A program made the position numbers and the translations under genes. A stretch of 21,364 nt of DNA from a virus, in the IMG/VR virus record IMGVR_UViG_3300033182_001048, positions 1 to 21,364 of that record, one strand, 5' to 3'. Below are positions 20,847 through 21,364 of this stretch, piece by piece. The first letter of the stretch is position 1. Each line of letters opens with the position of its first letter. The notes under the pieces are model-generated. The model saw nothing but the letters and a program-made list of their open reading frames with translations, was not told the DNA's origin and ran no database searches.

Positions 20847-21364
20847 TTGCCATTAAACAAATTAGAAAACTTTATCAAAAATACTGAGGGTCGAATTCTT
20901 TATGTAAGTCCAGCAGATTTAGATTCGACAGATAGCATTCTCAATACTGGTAATTCTCTTGCTCGCCCCTTCAAAACCATTCAGAGAGCACTGATTGAGG
21001 CAGCAAGATTCTCATATATTAAAGGAAATAGTAACGACGAGACGGAGAAGACCACTATTCTCTTGATGCCTGGTGAGCACGTTGTTGATAATAGACCAGG
21101 ATGGTCTATGTTTAATGATGGTGGAACGGCAAAGGTCATTCGTTCTGATGCATCTGCGGCAGAAGTTGTTCCAGCAGACTTTTATCTTTCATTAGAATCC
21201 AATTTTGATCTAACACAATCTGGTAACCATCTTTATAGATTTAACAGTATCAATGGTGGTGTTATTGTTCCCAGAGGTGTATCAATCGTTGGTCTTGATT
21301 TAAGAAAGACTAAGGTTCGTCCTAAGTATATTCCTAACCCAACGGACAGCACACCAAATTCTGC
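20847..21364 (+). CDS. virion structural protein, 3' end beyond window
   Basis: The first 172 codons are present. The only reasonable start is TTG at 20847: the same frame has a stop at 20826 and no ATG or GTG between. GAGG (20828-20831) lies a rather long 15 bases upstream. The protein begins LPLNKLENFIKNTEGRILYV (formyl-Met in place of L), then LDSTDSILNTGNS, ARPFKTIQRALIEAARFSY, TTILLMPGEHVVDNRPGW and GVIVPRGVSIVGLDLRKTKV. This is a cyanophage virion protein I recognise as a family. It has the P.kTIq.Al..A....ii.l.pG...v motif of parallel beta-helix (pectate-lyase-like) proteins such as tail fibres. Its exact place in the particle is unknown. Confidence 0.75.
   Translation, partial: MPLNKLENFIKNTEGRILYVSPADLDSTDSILNTGNSLARPFKTIQRALIEAARFSYIKGNSNDETEKTTILLMPGEHVVDNRPGWSMFNDGGTAKVIRSDASAAEVVPADFYLSLESNFDLTQSGNHLYRFNSINGGVIVPRGVSIVGLDLRKTKVRPKYIPNPTDSTPNS

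Overview
This window is a piece of a T4-like myovirus genome, almost certainly a cyanophage infecting marine Synechococcus or Prochlorococcus. I place it there because T4 core genes (gp33, gp59, gp32, gp4, gp48, gp53, gp54, gp26/gp51, a gp5 OB-fold protein) are mixed with families I know mainly from cyanophages: a DUF1825-like protein, the small MAHYAxLDENN protein, and the final beta-rich virion protein that begins MPLNKLENF. No host chromosome, plasmid, insertion sequence or CRISPR signal is visible. Identifications come from reading the proteins, without database searches.

Bases 1-3580 (+ strand) form a tightly overlapping replication and late-transcription block: a PD-(D/E)XK nuclease (cut by the window edge), gp33 late-transcription co-activator, a small unknown protein, gp59 helicase loader, a DUF1825-like protein, gp32 single-stranded DNA-binding protein behind its own sigma-70-type promoter, and a Mom-like DNA-modification acyltransferase.

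Bases 3539-6231 (- strand) carry gp4 (head completion), a conserved unknown protein, gp48 (tube cap) and gp53 (baseplate wedge). The two strands meet tail to tail at 3539-3580. They diverge at 6231-6273, where two copies of a late-promoter box face each other.

Bases 6273-18614 (+ strand) are the tail, baseplate hub and tail-tip region: gp54-like tube initiator; gp26 and the tiny gp51, apparently linked by a -1 frameshift site; a tape-measure-like protein; two paralogous proteins carrying different peptidoglycan hydrolase domains (SleB-type and M23-type); a gp27-like hub; a gp5-like OB-fold protein without a lysozyme; further structural proteins; and a polyglycine-rich putative adhesin. The order tube - chaperone - frameshifted chaperone - tape measure - hub - spike resembles lambda- and Mu-type tail operons.

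Bases 18617-20814 hold small accessory genes and the tRNA cluster: a near-perfect consensus host-type promoter, a 68-aa unknown protein, a Phd/YefM-like protein, tRNA-Ile(TAT), a tRNA-like RNA without a normal anticodon loop, tRNA-Met/Ile2(CAT), an HNH homing endonuclease, tRNA-Leu(TAA) with a short variable loop, and an acidic 102-aa protein. The last gene, from 20847, is a virion structural protein that runs off the window. Two promoter classes recur: TTGACN-N17-TATNNT before early-type genes (gp32, the 68-aa gene and tRNA region, tRNA-Leu), and T4-late-like boxes (TATAAATA, GATAAATA, AATAAATA, TCTAAATA) before structural genes. This agrees with the presence of gp33.
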